NCBI GenBank assembly: GCA_023700825.1
Contig: JAMPYE010000202.1
Location: 1-7,494, forward strand
From: Thermoanaerobaculia bacterium
GTDB taxonomy: Bacteria > Acidobacteriota > Thermoanaerobaculia > Gp7-AA8
DNA length: 7,494 nucleotides
Direction of reading: 5' to 3'
In this document: one piece after another, positions 5,269-7,494 of the stretch
Layout of the letters: every line of letters begins with the position of its first letter
Numbering within the stretch: position 1 is the stretch's first letter
Translations under genes and position numbers: made by a program
The notes under the pieces: model-generated
The model's input: the letters and a program-made list of their open reading frames with translations, nothing else
What the model was told of the DNA's origin: nothing
Database searches by the model: none

Positions 5269-7413
5269 ATGGGTCGAAAGCGCTTGACGACGATGGCGAC
5301 GACTCCTCATTCCGAGCAGGAGATCCGAAAGCGCGTGACGCGCGTCTTCGTCGTGCAGGCAATCGCCGGCCTCGCCGTCCTCCTCGCCATCACGATCCTT
5401 CGCGCCGACGAGACCGAACGGATCTACGTCGACCTCGGCAATCGCGGGCCGCTCGTCGTTCTCGTCTTCTTCGTCTTCATCGCCGCTCTCGGCCTGCTCA
5501 AGTTCCAGCTGACCAGGATCATCTTCGTCTCGATGGTCATCAGCGGCTGCATCGCGATGTTCCCGATCCTCGGTCCGGTCATCTCGACCTGGATCGCGGT
5601 CCTCGCGGCGATGGCGGCACGAACGATCTCCTCGATGGGCGACAGGGGCGTCGCCAGGGCCGGGCGCTTCGAGCTGATCAACACGCTGCGGCTGTCGGGA
5701 ACGTACGGAATCCCGGTGGCGGGCGCGTCGATGCTCTTCGTCGCTCTCGGCGGCAACCCGCCTTACGTGACCGCGAACGGCGCGGAGGCGACGCGGATCG
5801 TCCTCTGCGGCCTCGTGCTGATCCTCGCGAACAACCTCCTCATGGAGGCCGTGATGGTGGCCTACGGCTACCCGCGCGACAAGCGGCTCCGGATCAGCCT
5901 CATCGACGCGTCGATCTACCTGATCACCTTCCCGTACGTCGTCCTGATGACCTTCTCGATCCCGGAGCTCGGGCTCGCCGGGTTTCTCGCGCTGGCCTTC
6001 TCCGCCCTGGTCATCAACTATGTCGCGCGCCGCTTCGCCGACGCGCGCTACCGCACCCGCAACCAGCTCCAGCGCCTCGTCTCGCTCTCCAACATCGGCA
6101 AGACGATCTCGCTCAACTTCACCACCGACGAGCTGCTCGAGACGATCTACCGCGAATGCCGCAAGGTCGTCGACGTGACGCTCTTCTCGATCGCGCTGGT
6201 CGACGAGGCGACCGACGAGCTCGCCTTCGAGATCGACTACGTCAACGGCGAGAAGCGCCCGAAGGAGAGGATTCCGATCGGCGAAGGGCTGAACTCCTGG
6301 GTCATCCGGAACGGGCGCATCCTGCGGCTGGCGAGCAACCAGGAGGAGCGCGCCATCGGCGTCACGTCGGTCGAGGACGGCCTCGCGACCGAGTCCTGGC
6401 TCGGCGTGCCGATGATCGCGCGCGACCGCGTCGTCGGAGTCATCTCGATCCAGAGCTTCGTCAAGAACATCTTCACCGAGGAGGACGAGCTGCTCCTCAC
6501 CGCGATCGCGACACAGGCCGCCGTCGCGCTCGAGAACGCGAACCTCTACCGCGACCTCGAGGGGCTGACCTACGCTCTCGAGCACCGCGTTCAGGAGCGC
6601 ACCGGCGAGCTGCGCGAGACCAACCTCCGCCTGCTCGCCGCCGACCGCTCGAAGAACCAGTTCCTCGCGAACATGTCTCACGAGCTGCGCACGCCGCTCA
6701 ACTCCATCGTCGGCTTCGCCGACGTGCTGCTCGAGAAGACCGAAGGGCTCCTGCCCGAGAAACGCCACGGCTTCATGCGCAACATCCGCACGGCCGGCAA
6801 GCACCTTCTGACGCTCATCAACGACATCCTCGACCTTTCGAAGATCGAGGCGGGGAAGATGGAGCTGCACATCGAGGAGTTCGACGTGCGTCATGCGCTC
6901 GACGCGCTCGAGCGCGTCATGCACACCTACGCCGAACAGCAGGGCGTGAAGCTCGAGATCGAGGTGGAGCCCGACGTCCCCCTGCTGCGTCTCGACGAGA
7001 GCCGCCTCCGGCAGATTCTGTTCAACCTCGTGTCGAACGCCGTGAAGTTCTCGAACCGGGGCGGCACCGTGACGATCCGCGTCGGCCGCAGGGGCACGGC
7101 GGAATCGCGTCTGCGGTGCGACTCGCTCCGAATCGACGTGATCGACCACGGCATCGGCATGGAAGAGGCCGAGCAGCGAAAGATCTTCGACGAGTTCTAC
7201 CAGACCGAGGACGGCAGGCGCTCCCAGCGTGGCGGAACCGGACTCGGCCTGTCGCTCACGCGCAATTTCGTCGAGCTCCACCACGGCTCGATCGACGTCC
7301 AGTCCAGGCCGGGCGAAGGCTCGACCTTCACCGTCCATCTCCCGCTCGTCCACCCCGCCGTCGACGAACCGGCCGGCGGCCCGGTCGTGGTGGCGGAGCC
7401 GGGGCGGGCGTAA
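5269..7413 (+). CDS. Membrane-bound GAF sensor histidine kinase
   Basis: The protein has 714 residues. Residues 27-252 hold about eight hydrophobic segments with short loops, an integral-membrane input module I cannot assign to a named family. A GAF domain follows (about 281-428), then a coiled coil (about 428-460). The kinase core has SHELRTPLN with phospho-acceptor His471, and IEAGKMELHIEEFDV closing the HisKA part. The HATPase lobe has the N box QILFNLVSNAVKFS (582-595), G1 DHGIGM (626-631), F box FDEFYQ (640-645) and G2 GGTGLGL (655-661). All ATP-binding motifs are intact. There is no fused receiver, and no response regulator gene is in the window. The GAF domain probably senses a small ligand, redox state or partner in the cytoplasm. 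The start is uncertain: ATG at 5269 has GGAG about 20 bases upstream, and ATG at 5293 (residue 9) is an equal alternative. A TG-C-TAGCAT (5262-5270) could be an extended -10 box serving the 5293 start. Confidence 0.92.
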   Translation: MGRKRLTTMATTPHSEQEIRKRVTRVFVVQAIAGLAVLLAITILRADETERIYVDLGNRGPLVVLVFFVFIAALGLLKFQLTRIIFVSMVISGCIAMFPILGPVISTWIAVLAAMAARTISSMGDRGVARAGRFELINTLRLSGTYGIPVAGASMLFVALGGNPPYVTANGAEATRIVLCGLVLILANNLLMEAVMVAYGYPRDKRLRISLIDASIYLITFPYVVLMTFSIPELGLAGFLALAFSALVINYVARRFADARYRTRNQLQRLVSLSNIGKTISLNFTTDELLETIYRECRKVVDVTLFSIALVDEATDELAFEIDYVNGEKRPKERIPIGEGLNSWVIRNGRILRLASNQEERAIGVTSVEDGLATESWLGVPMIARDRVVGVISIQSFVKNIFTEEDELLLTAIATQAAVALENANLYRDLEGLTYALEHRVQERTGELRETNLRLLAADRSKNQFLANMSHELRTPLNSIVGFADVLLEKTEGLLPEKRHGFMRNIRTAGKHLLTLINDILDLSKIEAGKMELHIEEFDVRHALDALERVMHTYAEQQGVKLEIEVEPDVPLLRLDESRLRQILFNLVSNAVKFSNRGGTVTIRVGRRGTAESRLRCDSLRIDVIDHGIGMEEAEQRKIFDEFYQTEDGRRSQRGGTGLGLSLTRNFVELHHGSIDVQSRPGEGSTFTVHLPLVHPAVDEPAGGPVVVAEPGRA

Positions 7414-7417
7414 GTCA

Positions 7418-7445
7418 GGTCAAAGGTGAGAGGTCAAAGGTCAAA
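7418..7445. repeat. Four tandem GGTCAAA-like heptamers
   Basis: Contiguous units are GGTCAAA (7418-7424), GGTGAGA (7425-7431), GGTCAAA (7432-7438) and GGTCAAA (7439-7445). Three are identical and one differs at two positions. The same stretch can be read as a 14-base dimer. The array starts four bases after the kinase stop codon and has lower GC than its surroundings. It could be an intergenic repeat, a direct-repeat binding site or a slippage product. Confidence 0.75.
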
Positions 7446-7463
7446 GCAGGCGGGGAGAATGTG

Positions 7464-7485
7464 GCGCAGGCACTCCTGCCTGCGC
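7464..7485. repeat. REP-like palindromic element, possible terminator
   Basis: GCGCAGGCA at 7464-7472 pairs perfectly with TGCCTGCGC at 7477-7485 (9 bp) around the loop CTCC. It begins 18 bases after the heptamer array. No T-run is seen before the window ends, so termination is not shown. Read from ATG at 7459, the strand gives MWRRHSCL, a peptide I recall from spurious small ORFs over interspersed repeats in Acidobacteria- and Planctomycetes-like genomes. This points to a dispersed REP-like element rather than a gene. Confidence 0.6.
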
Positions 7486-7494
7486 GTCGCCGAA

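Noticed and set aside
5083..7353. Very long open frame on the minus strand (756 codons) opposite the kinase gene
   Set aside because: Its translation is a Val/Arg/Asp/Glu-rich low-complexity string with no domain motif. It mirrors the GC-rich third positions of the kinase gene, which has full catalytic motifs.

Overview
The window is GC-rich throughout, and almost all of it is accounted for by six genes on both strands. GC-rich third positions keep long meaningless frames open opposite the real genes. Gene content and codon use suggest a free-living, double-membraned, heterotrophic bacterium. The particular hints are a secreted M43 protease, a PQQ-repeat mini-protein, GT-C membrane glycosyltransferases, a GAF histidine kinase, and a GGTCAAA/REP-like intergenic repeat. 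Acidobacteriota or a related uncultured phylum is my best guess. This is an inference from style, not from a marker gene.

Layout. Positions 1-147 are upstream DNA with no gene I can support. 148-1068 (+) encodes a secreted pappalysin-type (M43) metalloprotease, closed by a strong intrinsic terminator at 1107-1134. 1176-1502 (+) encodes a 108-residue protein made of only two PQQ-type beta-propeller repeats plus an alanine-rich tail. 4431-3169 and 3096-1549 (both -) encode two polytopic GT-C-like glycosyltransferases, probably co-transcribed and converging on the mini-protein gene. A 101-bp divergent intergenic region (4432-4532) separates them from a rightward pair. 4533-5207 (+) encodes a peptidase S51/cyanophycinase-fold protein that appears to have lost all of its catalytic residues. 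5269-7413 (+) encodes an eight-segment membrane GAF histidine kinase. A perfect 8-bp hairpin (5215-5233) lies between these two. After the kinase come four tandem GGTCAAA-like heptamers and a perfect 9-bp REP-like hairpin.

How the genes work together. The two glycosyltransferases probably act on one lipid-linked sugar pathway at the cytoplasmic membrane. The protease acts outside the cell. The kinase would sense a membrane or cytoplasmic signal, but no response regulator lies in the window. The S51-fold pseudoenzyme directly upstream of the kinase could share its transcript.

I did not find a convincing new multi-gene system. The items most worth a second look are the S51 pseudoenzyme, the two-blade PQQ mini-protein, the symmetrical apparently leaderless divergent promoters, and the heptamer-plus-hairpin repeat at the right edge.
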